Shown here one piece after another: positions 11,040-20,533 of a DNA stretch of 64,000 nucleotides. The notes below the pieces were generated by a model that worked only from the letters and a program-made list of their open reading frames with translations, was not told the DNA's origin and searched no databases. Source of the DNA: Erpobdella octoculata (lineage: Eukaryota; Annelida; Clitellata; Hirudinida; Erpobdellidae). The stretch spans positions 25,138,192 to 25,202,191 of the forward strand of contig OZ022244.1 in NCBI GenBank assembly GCA_963978895.1, in the 5' to 3' direction. The stretch's first letter is position 1. Every line of letters begins with the position of its first letter. The position numbers and the translations under genes are program-made.

Positions 11040-11172
11040 TCATCGTTTTTCTCTCTCGTTCCCGTTACCTTCCCGCTGTCTCTTTTGCTTTCTGTCGCTT
11101 TCCCGTTCTCGGTCACTATCCCATTCCCAGTCACTATCCCGTTCACGGTCGCTTTCCCGCTCACGGTCGCAT
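11040..11172. repeat. second degenerate hexamer minisatellite
   Basis: Imperfect repeats around TTCCCG/GGTCGC (TCCCGTTCACGGTCGCTTTC) closely resemble the block at 9840-9945. The two blocks flank about 1.1 kb of AT-rich DNA. Confidence 0.65.
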
Positions 11173-11519
11173 ATTTACAAAGCCGGGCCGGTTCGCAGCA
11201 GGCCACGCTCCTTTATACACACATCTGCCTGCAGATTAATGTATGCTGGTGACTTAGATTTAAGCCATGTCGTTGTTCTTGTTTATTTAGTAAACAAGTA
11301 AAGAAAAAAAACGAGTTTTTAACACAAACTTTGATTTCAAATACACTCGATGTGTGTCTGTGTGTATGTATATGAAAGATGTTCAAATTAGGTTTTTTTG
11401 TTTTTTTTTAATTGAATCATGTATTGTCATCCAATATGAAGGTATGCTGAAAGTTTCAGCTTCCTAGCTAGTCAAAAAGCTGTTTAAATTTCCCTTGAAA
11501 GATTTGTGTACAGAGAAAG

Positions 11520-11815
<296 letters not shown>

Positions 11816-11901
11816 AGATTGTAACCTAAATAAATAATTTTTAAAAATAGGATTTAACTAAGTTATAAATACATACTTTTTCTAATTTCTAATTTTTTAT
11901 A

Positions 11902-12453
11902 TTAAAAACAGTTTACGCACACAACTTGATTCAAAATACACAACAGTTGTTAACGGTTGTTCTCGACACAAATGCTCTGCTAGATTATTTGGCAGAGTTT
12001 GTCGAAATAATGAAAAAGGGAATATTCAAATTTGTGGTACCAACTATGGTGACTCACGAACTAACTAATTTGGCCTGCAATGGCCGAAAACTCAAACCTG
12101 GAGAAACGTCTGAAAAAATTGAAAACTTGAAACTAAAAGCAGCTCGTGCTTGTGCTTTTTTGAAAAGTGAACCTGTATCGAAATATCCTCTTATTTCATT
12201 TTGTACTGCTGAAGGTATATTTTCATCGTTTTCCGAACAAACTAATGATGACGACAAATCCGGTCGGGGTTCAAGTTGTAATGATGACGTGATCGTGAAA
12301 TGCTGCGAAGTTCTCAAAAACAATAAGACCGATACAATGTATCTTGTCCTGCTGACAATTGACAAAGAAATGCGTCAAAAAGCATTGGTGAAAGGTGTCT
12401 GTTCTGAAACACCGAATACGTTTTTCAATTCTCTAAAAGCGTTAAATGTATAA
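11902..12453 (+). pseudogene. PIN array copy 1, 5' truncated
   Basis: Starts at the array boundary and keeps only codons from about 113 to 294. An in-frame TAA lies just before the homology, and the first in-frame ATG is codon 148, inside the PIN domain. It has G264I next to the catalytic D265 (LTIDKE) and K215E. Upstream sequence TTTCTAATTTCTAATTTTTT...AAAACAG resembles a 3' splice site, so this could be a last exon of an intron-bearing relative; simple breakage is the plainer reading. Confidence 0.85.
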
Positions 12454-12866
12454 AAATAAGAAATAGCTAATGCTATTAGAACTTTTTTTGTGAACACTTG
12501 CGATTTCTGAACTCAGACGATTGTCAATTCAAAGTGAAAATAAAGAAGTCGAACGTACACAAGTGATGAAAACTAAGCGGGAACGGAAAACAACCGGGCG
12601 CGAAAGAGCGCGCGGGTGAAAAAGAGAGAAGAAGCAGCAACAATGCAAGTTAACAACAAACTCATATAAAACACAATAAATTAATAAATAATTGTAATTA
12701 TATATTTAAACAACCATACAAATAAAAGTGTTTATATAAAAGAATTTAACAACCAATCGTATCAAGGACTGAGTTGCTAGATCCAATCAAGTAGGACCTA
12801 ATGCCGTATAGCCAATCATCTTCTCGCGAAGCCATTGTCGTATGGGTATAAATAGGAGTAACTTTT

Positions 12867-13065
12867 TCGTTTTTGTCGAACTCCGCCTTGCTTTTGCAAG
12901 ACAGTCCCAAGCCTGGAAAAAGGAGGAGGGAAAAGGTAAAAAGATCAAATTATGATCCACGACTGGAAGTACTTAGGTGCTTCTGACACAGCCGTTTCAG
13001 TCTTAAAACACTTGGTGTAAAAGACTATAAACTATTATAATAAAAAAAAAAAAATCGTTTTTGTC
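12867..13065 (+). mobile_element. short poly(A)-tailed retroposon in the leader of copy 2
   Basis: A 177-bp insert (12878-13054) ending in A13 is flanked by a perfect 11-bp duplication TCGTTTTTGTC (12867-12877 and 13055-13065). It is absent from every other unit, which accounts exactly for the 188 extra bp before copy 2. It has no clear Pol III A/B boxes. It contains GCAAGACAGTCCCAAGCCTG and a purine-rich GGAAAAAGGAGGAGGG stretch. It could be a SINE or a truncated LINE 5' piece. Confidence 0.8.
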
Positions 13066-13172
13066 ATTTGATATTTTGACTCAGAGGCGTATACACTCCT
13101 GAGCGATTTGGACTAAGAAAGTGCTCTGTATCTTTCTATACAATTTTTTCTGTTAACACTTTTTAGCTTGTC

Positions 13173-14057
13173 ATGGCATCTTGTATCGTGTACGTTCAAC
13201 CCGTATTTATCCACAGACCTGCTGAATATTTGTACACTGGCTTTTTTCAATGTAAAACAGAGCTCAATTCAGCTGAAACTCATTGTTTCGAAGAAAATCA
13301 TTTAAAATCTGCTTGCAAAAAGTCAGAGTATGTTATTGACCAGACAGGTGTAAAATGTTACTATGACAGACATGGAAAAAAACACATCATTAAAAAGAAC
13401 GCAGAAAATGAAAGCAAAAATGTTGAGGCAGTACAGATTTGCAACCGAACTTCTCAAAACCCAATAAACGTCAGAAAAACATTAGATTCGCCTATACCAG
13501 TGAACTTAAAAACAGTTTAAGCACACAACTTGATTCAAAATACACAACAGTTGTTAACGGTTGTTCTCGACACAAATGCTCTGCTAGATTATTTGGCAGA
13601 GTTTGTCGAAATAATGAAAAAGGGAGTATTCAAATTTGTGGTACCAACTATGGTGACTTACGAACTAACTAATTTGGCCTGCAATGGCCGAAAACTCAAA
13701 CCTGGAGAAACGTCTGAAAAAATTGAAAACTTGAAACTAAAAGCAGCTCGTGCTTGGGCTTTTTTGAAAAGTGAACCTGTATCGAAATATCCTCTTATTT
13801 CATTTTTTACTGCTAAAGGTATATTTTCATCGTTTTCCGAACAAACTAATGATGACGACAAATCCGGTCGGGGTTCAAGTTGTAATGATGACGTGATCGT
13901 GAAATGCTGCGAAGTTCTCAAAAACAATAAGACCGATACAATGTATCTTGTCCTGCTGACAGGTGACAAAGAAATGCGTCAAAAAGCATTGGTGAAAGGT
14001 GTCTGTTCTGAAACACCGAATACGTTTTTCAATTCTCTAAAAGCGTTAAATGTATAA
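13173..14057 (+). pseudogene. PIN array copy 2, nonsense at codon 116
   Basis: Full length, but TAC to TAA turns Y116 into a stop just before the PIN domain (D133). Other changes include F20L, I152V, H163Y, C195W and C212F. Its leader contains the retroposon between TATA box and ATG. Confidence 0.9.
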
Positions 14058-14588
14058 AAATAAGAAATAGCTAATGCTATTAGAACTTTTTTTGTGAACA
14101 CCTGCGATTTCTGAACTCAGACAATTGTCAATTCAAAGTGAAAATAAAGAAGTCGAACGTACACAAGTGATGAAAACTAAGCGGGAACGGAAAACAACCG
14201 GGCGCGAAAGAGCGCGCGGGAGAAAAAGAGAGAAGAAGCAGCAAGAATGCAAGTTAACAACAAACTCATATACAACACAATATATAAATAAATAATTGTA
14301 ATTATATATTTAAACAACCATTCAAATAAAAGTGTTTATATAAAAGAATTTAACAACCAATCGTAGCAAGGACTGAGTTGCTAGATCCAATCAAATAGGA
14401 CCTAATGCCGTATAGCCAATCATCTTCTCGCGAAGCCATTGTCGTATGGGTATAAATAGGAGTAACTTTTTCGTTTTTGTCATTTGATATTTTGACTCAG
14501 AGGCGTATACACTCCTGAGCGATTTGGACTAAGAAAGTTCTCTGTATCTTACTATACACTTTTTTCTGTTAACACTTTTTAGCTTGTC

Positions 14589-15474
14589 ATGGCATCTTGT
14601 ATCGTGTACGTTCAACCCGTATTTATCCACAGACCTGCTGAATATTTTTACACTGGCTTTTTTCAATGTAAAACAGAGCTCAATTCAGCTGAAACTCATT
14701 GTTTCGAAGAAAATCATTTAAAATCTGCTTGCAAAAAGTCAGAGTATGTTATTGACCAGACAGGTGTAAAATGTTACTATGACAGACATGGAAAAAAAAC
14801 ACATCATTAAAAAGAACGCAGAAAATGAAAGCAAAAATGTTGAGGCTGTACAGATTTGCAACCGAACTTCTCAAAACCCAATAAACGTCAGAAAAACATT
14901 AGACTCGCCTATACCAGTGAACTTAAAAACAGTTTACGCACACAACTTGATTCAAAATACACAACAGTTGTTAACGGTTGTTCTCGACACAAATGCTCTG
15001 CTAGATTATTTGGCAGAGTTTGTCGAAATAATGAAAAAGGGAATATTCAAATTTGTGGTACCAACTATGGTGACTCACGAACTAACTAATTTGGCCTGCA
15101 ATGGCCGAAAACTCAAACCTGGAGAAACGTTTGAAAAAATTGAAAACTTGAAACTAAAAGCAGCTCGTGCTTGTGCTTTTTTGAAAAGTGAACCTGTATC
15201 GAAATATCCTCTTATTTCATTTTGTACTGCTAAAGGTATATTTTCATCGTTTTCCGAACAAACTAATGATGACGACAAATCCGGTCGGGGTTCAAGTTGT
15301 AATGATGACGTGATCGTGAAATGCTGCGAAGTTCTCAAAAACAATAAGATCGATACAATGTATCTTGTCCTGCTGACAGGTGACAAAGAAATGCGTCAAA
15401 AAGCATTGGTGAAAGGTGTCTGTTCTGAAACACCGAATACGTTTTTCAATTCTCTAAAAGCGTTAAATGTATAA
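14589..15474 (+). pseudogene. PIN array copy 3, +1 frameshift
   Basis: One extra A in the A-run of codons 68-70 (8 A instead of 7) shifts frame before the PIN domain. The rest is intact, with S181F and T254I. It shares T254I and a TCTTACTATAC leader variant with copy 15, pointing to a copied block. Confidence 0.9.
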
Positions 15475-15773
15475 AAATAAGAAATAGCTAATGCTATTAG
15501 AACTTTTTTTGTGAACACCTGCAATTTCTGAACTCAGACAATTGTCAATTCAAAGTGAAAATAAAGAAGTCGAACGTACACAAGTGATGAAAACTAAGCG
15601 GGAACGGAAAACAACCGGGCGCGAAAGAGCGCGCGGGAGAAAAAGAGAAAAGAAGCAGCAAGAATGCAAGTTAACAACAAACTCATATACAACACAATAA
15701 ATAAATAAATAATTGTAATTATATATTTAAACAACCATTCAAATAAAAGTGTTTATATAAAAGAATTTAACAA

Positions 15774-15875
15774 CCAATCGTAGCAAGGACTGAGTTGCTA
15801 GATCCAATCAAATAGGACCTAATGCCGTATAGCCAATCATCTTCTCGCGAAGCCATTGTCGTATGGGTATAAATA
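15774..15875 (+). promoter_or_regulatory. repeated unit promoter: three phased CCAAT boxes, TCTCGCGA and TATAAATA (copy 4 as type)
   Basis: CCAAT at 15774, 15804 and 15833 (all plus orientation, 30 and 29 bp apart), TCTCGCGA at 15843-15850, and TATAAATA at 15868-15875. Relative to the ATG these are at -232, -202, -173, -163 and -138. The layout recurs in every complete unit. Tandem CCAAT boxes (NF-Y sites) above a strong TATA are typical of histone and other highly expressed cell-cycle genes. Expected transcription start is near 15898-15905, giving a leader of about 105 nt. Variants: TCTTGCGA before copies 5, 6 and 9; first CCAAT lost before copy 7 (CCATT) and before copies 12 and 27 (CCACT). 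Confidence 0.7.
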
Positions 15876-15912
15876 GGAGTAACTTTTTTGTTTTTGTCAT
15901 TTGATATTTTGA

Positions 15913-15936
15913 CTCAGAGGCGTATACACTCCTGAG
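15913..15936 (+). promoter_or_regulatory. 24-bp imperfect palindrome in the unit leader
   Basis: CTCAG ... GTATAC ... CTGAG, symmetric with two mismatches and one G-T pair. It lies 45 nt downstream of the TATA start, probably in the 5' UTR. It is present in all complete units; copies 17, 20 and 21 carry CTGAG at the left end, which breaks the outer pairing. Confidence 0.5.
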
Positions 15937-16005
15937 CGATTTGGACTAAGAAAGTGCTCTGTATCTTTCTATACACTTTTTTCTGTTAACACTTTTTAGC
16001 TTGTC

Positions 16006-16890
16006 ATGGCATCTTGTATCGTGTACGTTAAACCCGTATTTATCCACAGACCTGCTGAATATTTTTACACTGGCTTTTTTCAATGTAAAACAGAGCTCAA
16101 TTCAGCTGAAACTCATTGTTTCGAAGAAAATCATTTAAAATCTGCTTGCAAAAAGTCAGAGTATGTTATTGACCAGACAGGTGTAAAATGTTACTATGAC
16201 AGACATGGAAAAAAACACATCATTAAAAAGAACGCAGAAAATGAAAGCAAAAATGTTGAGGCAGTACAGATTTGCAACCGAACTTCTCAAAACCCAATAA
16301 ACGTCAGAAAAACATTAGACTCGCCTATACCAGTGAACTTAAAAACAGTTTACGCACACAACTTGATTCAAAATACACAACAGTTGTTAACGGTTGTTCT
16401 CGACACAAATGCTCTGCTAGATTATTTGGCAGAGTTTGTCGAAATAATGAAAAAGGGAATATTCAAATTTGTGGTACCAACTATGGTGACTCACGAACTA
16501 ACTAATTTGGCCTGCAATGGCCGAAAACTCAAACCTGGAGAAACGTTTGAAAAAATTGAAAACTTGAAACTAAAAGCAGCTCGTGCTTGTGCTTTTTTGA
16601 AAAGTGAACCTGTATCGAAATATCCTCTTATTTCATTTTGTACTGCTAAAGGTATATTTTCATCGTTTTCCGAACAAACTAATGATGACGACAAATCCGG
16701 TCGGGGTTCAAGTTGTAATGATGACGTGATCGTGAAATGCTGCGAAGTTCTCAAAAACAATAAGACCGATACAATGTATCTTGTCCTGCTGACAGGTGAC
16801 AAAGAAATGCGTCAAAAAGCATTGGTGAAAGGTGTCTGTTCTGAAACACCGAATACGTTTTTCAATTCTCTAAAAGCGTTAAATGTATAA
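16006..16890 (+). CDS. PIN-domain endoribonuclease-like protein, array copy 4 (type copy)
   Basis: 294 residues, single exon. The ATG follows GCTTGTC and is the first in the inferred transcript. Residues 128-290 form a PIN-like fold by motif: VVLDTNALLDYL (D133), VPTMVTHEL (E164), SSCNDDVIVKCC (D239, D240) and LVLLTGDKEMRQKALVKGV (D265). The NDD..V.KCC and LLT.DKE..QKAL pattern is closest to the SWT1/PIN_4 group of nuclear RNA endonucleases. The acidic set is that expected for Mg/Mn-dependent RNA cleavage. Residues 1-127 are of no family I recognise; they are basic, with C4, C27, H37, C38, H43, C48, C62, H67 and C90. There is no signal peptide or membrane segment. This copy has Q9K and S181F relative to the majority. 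Activity is inferred, not shown. Confidence 0.85.
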   Translation: MASCIVYVKPVFIHRPAEYFYTGFFQCKTELNSAETHCFEENHLKSACKKSEYVIDQTGVKCYYDRHGKKHIIKKNAENESKNVEAVQICNRTSQNPINVRKTLDSPIPVNLKTVYAHNLIQNTQQLLTVVLDTNALLDYLAEFVEIMKKGIFKFVVPTMVTHELTNLACNGRKLKPGETFEKIENLKLKAARACAFLKSEPVSKYPLISFCTAKGIFSSFSEQTNDDDKSGRGSSCNDDVIVKCCEVLKNNKTDTMYLVLLTGDKEMRQKALVKGVCSETPNTFFNSLKALNV

Positions 16891-16899
16891 AAAATAAGA

Positions 16900-16927
16900 A
16901 ATAGCTAAGGCTATTAGAACTTTTTTT
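16900..16927 (+). promoter_or_regulatory. post-stop stem-loop and T tract of the unit (copy 4 as type)
   Basis: AATAGC-TAAG-GCTATT (16900-16915) forms a perfect 6-bp stem with a 4-nt loop, starting 10 nt after the stop codon. T7 follows at 16921-16927. All complete units have it. The loop is TAAT in most and TAAG in copies 4, 8 and 22, while the stem is unchanged in every unit read. The dimensions equal those of the metazoan histone 3' stem-loop, but the sequence is not the histone consensus. Confidence 0.6.
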
Positions 16928-16976
16928 GTGAACACCTGCGATTTCTGAACTCAGACAATTGTCAATTCAAAGTGAA

Positions 16977-16982
16977 AATAAA
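16977..16982 (+). promoter_or_regulatory. AATAAA polyadenylation signal of the unit (copy 4 as type)
   Basis: AATAAA 87 nt after the stop codon, conserved in the units. Further AATAAA repeats occur about 120 nt later in an AATAAATAAATAAAT stretch. Confidence 0.6.
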
Positions 16983-17035
16983 GAAGTCGAACGTACACAA
17001 GTGATGAAAACTAAGCGGGAACGGAAAACAACCGG

Positions 17036-17051
17036 GCGCGAAAGAGCGCGC
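17036..17051 (+). repeat. GC-rich hairpin in the spacer (copy 4 as type)
   Basis: GCGCG-AAAGAG-CGCGC: a 5-bp all-GC stem with a 6-nt loop in otherwise AT-rich spacer. It is present in the units, downstream of the AATAAA. Copies 12 and 27 carry GCGCAAAAGAGCGCGC, and copy 11 has it mutated to GCGCGAAAAAGCGCGGG. Confidence 0.5.
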
Positions 17052-17411
17052 GGGAGAAAAAGAGAGAAGAAGCAGCAACAATGCAAGTTAACAACAAACA
17101 CAATAAATAAATAAATAATTGTAATTATATATTTAAACAACCATACAAATAAAAGTGTTTATACAAAAGAATTTAACAACCAATCGTAGCAAGGACTGAG
17201 TTGCTAGATCCAATTAAATAGGACCTAATGCCGTATAGCCAATCATCTTCTTGCGAAGCCATTGTCGTATGGGTATAAATAGGAGTAACTTTTTCGTTTT
17301 TGTCATTTGATATTTTGACTCAGAGGCGTATACACTCCTGAGCGATTTGGACTAAGAAAGTGCTCTGTATCTTTCTATACACTTTTTTCTGTTAACACTT
17401 TTTAGCTTGTC

Positions 17412-18296
17412 ATGGCATCTTGTATCGTGTACGTTCAACCCGTATTTATCCACAGACCTGCTGAATATTTTTACACTGGCTTTTTTCAATGTAAAACAGA
17501 GCTCAATTCAGCTGAAACTCATTGTTTCGAAGAAAATCATTTAAAATCTACTTGCAAAAAGTCAGTGTATGTTATTGACCAGACAGGTGTAAAATGTTAC
17601 TATGACAGACATGGAAAAAAACACATTATTAAAAAGAACGCAGAAAATGAAAGCAAAAATGTTGAGGCAGTACAGATTTGCAACCGAACTTCTCAAAACC
17701 CAATAAACGTCAGAAAAACATTAGACTCGCCTATACCAGTGAACTTAAAAACAGTTTACGCACACAACTTGATTCAAAATACACAACAGTTGTTAACGGT
17801 TGTTCTCGACACAAATGCTCTGCTAGATTATTTGGCAGAGTTTGTCGAAATAATAAAAAAGGGAATATTCAAATTTGTGGTACCAACTATGGTGACTCAC
17901 GAACTAACTAATTTGGCCTGCAATGGCCGAAAACTCAAACCTGGAGAAACGTCTGAAAAAATTGAAAACTTGAAACTAAAAGCAGCTCGTGCTTGTGTTT
18001 TTTTGAAAAGTGAACCTGTATCGAAATATCCTCTTATTTCATTTTGTACTGCTAAAGGTTTATTTTCATCGTTTTCCGAACAAACTAATGATGACGACAA
18101 ATCCGGTCGGGGTTCAAGTTGTAATGATGACGTGATCGTGAAATGCTGCGAAGTTCTCAAAAACAATAAGACCGATACAATGTATCTTGTCCTGCTGACA
18201 GGTGACAAAGAAATGCGTCAAAAAGCATTGGTGAAAGGTGTCTGTTCTGAAACACCGAATACGTTTTTCAATTCTCTAAAAGCGTTAAATGTATAA
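17412..18296 (+). CDS. PIN array copy 5, intact 294 aa
   Basis: Catalytic acids are all present. Private or rare changes: A47T, E52V, M148I, A196V, I217L. Followed by the short (11-bp-deleted) spacer. Its promoter has the CpG-decayed TCTTGCGA. Confidence 0.85.
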   Translation: MASCIVYVQPVFIHRPAEYFYTGFFQCKTELNSAETHCFEENHLKSTCKKSVYVIDQTGVKCYYDRHGKKHIIKKNAENESKNVEAVQICNRTSQNPINVRKTLDSPIPVNLKTVYAHNLIQNTQQLLTVVLDTNALLDYLAEFVEIIKKGIFKFVVPTMVTHELTNLACNGRKLKPGETSEKIENLKLKAARACVFLKSEPVSKYPLISFCTAKGLFSSFSEQTNDDDKSGRGSSCNDDVIVKCCEVLKNNKTDTMYLVLLTGDKEMRQKALVKGVCSETPNTFFNSLKALNV

Positions 18297-18816
18297 AAAT
18301 AAGAAATAGCTAATGCTATTAGAACTTTTTTTGTGAACACCTGCGATTTCTGAACTCAGACAATTGTCAATTCAAAGTGAAAATAAAGAAGTCGAACGTA
18401 CACAAGTGATGAAAACTAAGCGGGAACGGAAAACAACCGGGCGCGAAAGAGCGCGCGGGAGAAAAAGAGAGAAGAAGCAGCAACAATGCAAGTTAACAAC
18501 AAACACAATAAATAAATAAATAATTGTAATTATATATTTAAACAACCATACAAATAAAAGTGTTTATACAAAAGAATTTAACAACCAATCGTAGCAAGGA
18601 CTGAGTTGCTAGATCCAATTAAATAGGACCTAATGCCGTATAGCCAATCATCTTCTTGCGAAGCCATTGTCGTATGGGTATAAATAGGAGTAACTTTTTC
18701 GTTTTTGTCATTTGATATTTTGACTCAGAGGCGTATACACTCCTGAGCGATTTGGACTAAGAAAGTGCTCTGTATCTTTCTATACAATTTTTTCTGTTAA
18801 CACTTTTTAGCTTGTC

Positions 18817-19702
18817 ATGGCATCTTGTATCGTGTACGTTCAACCCGTATTTATCCACAGACCTGCTGAATATTTTTACACTGGCTTTTTTCAATGTAAA
18901 ACAGAGCTCAATTCAGCTGAAACTCATTGTTTCGAAGAAAATCATTTAAAATCTGCTTGCAAAAAGTCAGAGTATGTTATTGACCAGACAGGTGTAAAAT
19001 GTTACTATGAAAGACATGGAAAAAAACACATCATTAAAAAGAACGCAGAAAATGAAAGCAAAAATGTTGAGGCAGTACAGATTTGCAACCGAACTTCTCA
19101 AAACCCAATAAACGTCAGAAAAACATTAGACTCGCCTATACCAGTGAACTTAAAAACAGTTTACGCACACAACTTGATTCAAAATACACAACAGTTGGTA
19201 ACGGTTGTTCTCGACACAAATTCTCTGCTAGATTATTTGGCAGAGTTTGTCGAAATAATAAAAAAAGGGAATATTCAAATTTGTGGTACCAACTATGGTG
19301 ACTCACGAACTAACTAATTTGGCCTGCAATGGCCGAAAACTCAAACCTGGAGAAACGTCTGAAAAAATTGAAAACTTGAAACTAAAAGCAGCTCGTGCTT
19401 GTGCTTTTTTGAAAAGTGAACCTGTATCGAAATATCCTCTTATTTCATTTTGTACTGCTAAAGGTTTATTTTCATCGTTTTCCGAACAAACTAATGATGA
19501 CGACAAATCCGGTCGGGGTTCAAGTTGTAATGATGACGTGATCGTGAAATGCTGCGAAGTTCTCAAAAACAATAAGACCGATACAATGTATCTTGTCCTG
19601 CTGACAGGTGACAAAGAAATGCGTCAAAAAGCATTGGTGAAAGGTGTCTGTTCTGAAACACCGAATACGTTTTTCAATTCTCTAAAAGCGTTAAATGTAT
19701 AA
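18817..19702 (+). pseudogene. PIN array copy 6, +1 frameshift inside the PIN domain
   Basis: One extra A after codon 150 shifts frame right after D133, giving a 166-residue product that loses E164 and the C-terminal acids. It also has D65E, L128V and A136S. The same +A and D65E occur in copies 20 and 21, so they share ancestry. Confidence 0.9.
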
Positions 19703-20533
19703 AAATAAGAAATAGCTAATGCTATTAGAACTTTTTTTGTGAACACCTGCGATTTCTGAACTCAGACAATTGTCAATTCAAAGTGAAAATAAAGAAGTCG
19801 AACGTACACAAGTGATGAAAACTAAGAGGGAACGGAAAACAACCGGGCGCGAAAGAGCGCGCGGGAGAAAAAGAGAGAAGAAGCAGCAACAATGCAAGTT
19901 AACAACAAACTCATATACAACACAATAAATAAATAAATAATTGTAATTATATATTTAAACAACCATACAAATAAAAGTGTTTATATAAAAGAATTTAACA
20001 ACCATTCGTAGCAAGGACTGAGTTGCTAGATCCAATCAAATAGGACCTAATGCCGTATAGCCAATCATCTTCTCGCGAAGCCATTGTCGTATGGGTATAA
20101 ATAGGAGTAACTTTTTCGTTTTTGTCATTTGATATTTTGACTCAGAGGCGTATACACTCCTGAGCGATTTGGACTAAGAAAGTGCTCTGTATCTTTCTAT
20201 ACAATTTTTTCTGTTAACACTTTTTAGCTTGTCATGGCATCTTGTATCGTGTACGTTCAACCCGTATTTATCCACAGACCTGCTGAATATTTTTACACTG
20301 GCTTTTTTCAATGTAAAACAGAGCTCAATTCAGCTGAAACTCATTGTTTCGAAAAAAATCATATAAAATCTGCTTGCAAAAAGTCAGAGTATGTTATTGA
20401 CCAGACAGGTGTAAAATGTTACTATGACAGACATGGAAAAAAACATGGATTAACTTGTTGTTTCGCGTCTAAAACTTTGAGGTTTTGTCGATTTTGTGTT
20501 TAAACATTGATTAATTAATAGTTTAAACAAGAT

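Noticed and set aside
16272..16505. A 77-codon ORF in the +1 frame of every unit, with a Cys-containing stretch (GCSRHKCSARLFG) faintly like a FLYWCH finger
   Set aside because: It overlaps the PIN core, whose frame has full motif support. It lacks the FLYWCH tryptophan and terminal His pair, and its conservation follows from unit identity.
16491..16802. A 103-codon antisense ORF repeated in most units
   Set aside because: Pure shadow of the PIN frame; no recognisable domain, and it disappears where single substitutions occur (copies 12, 17, 18, 27).
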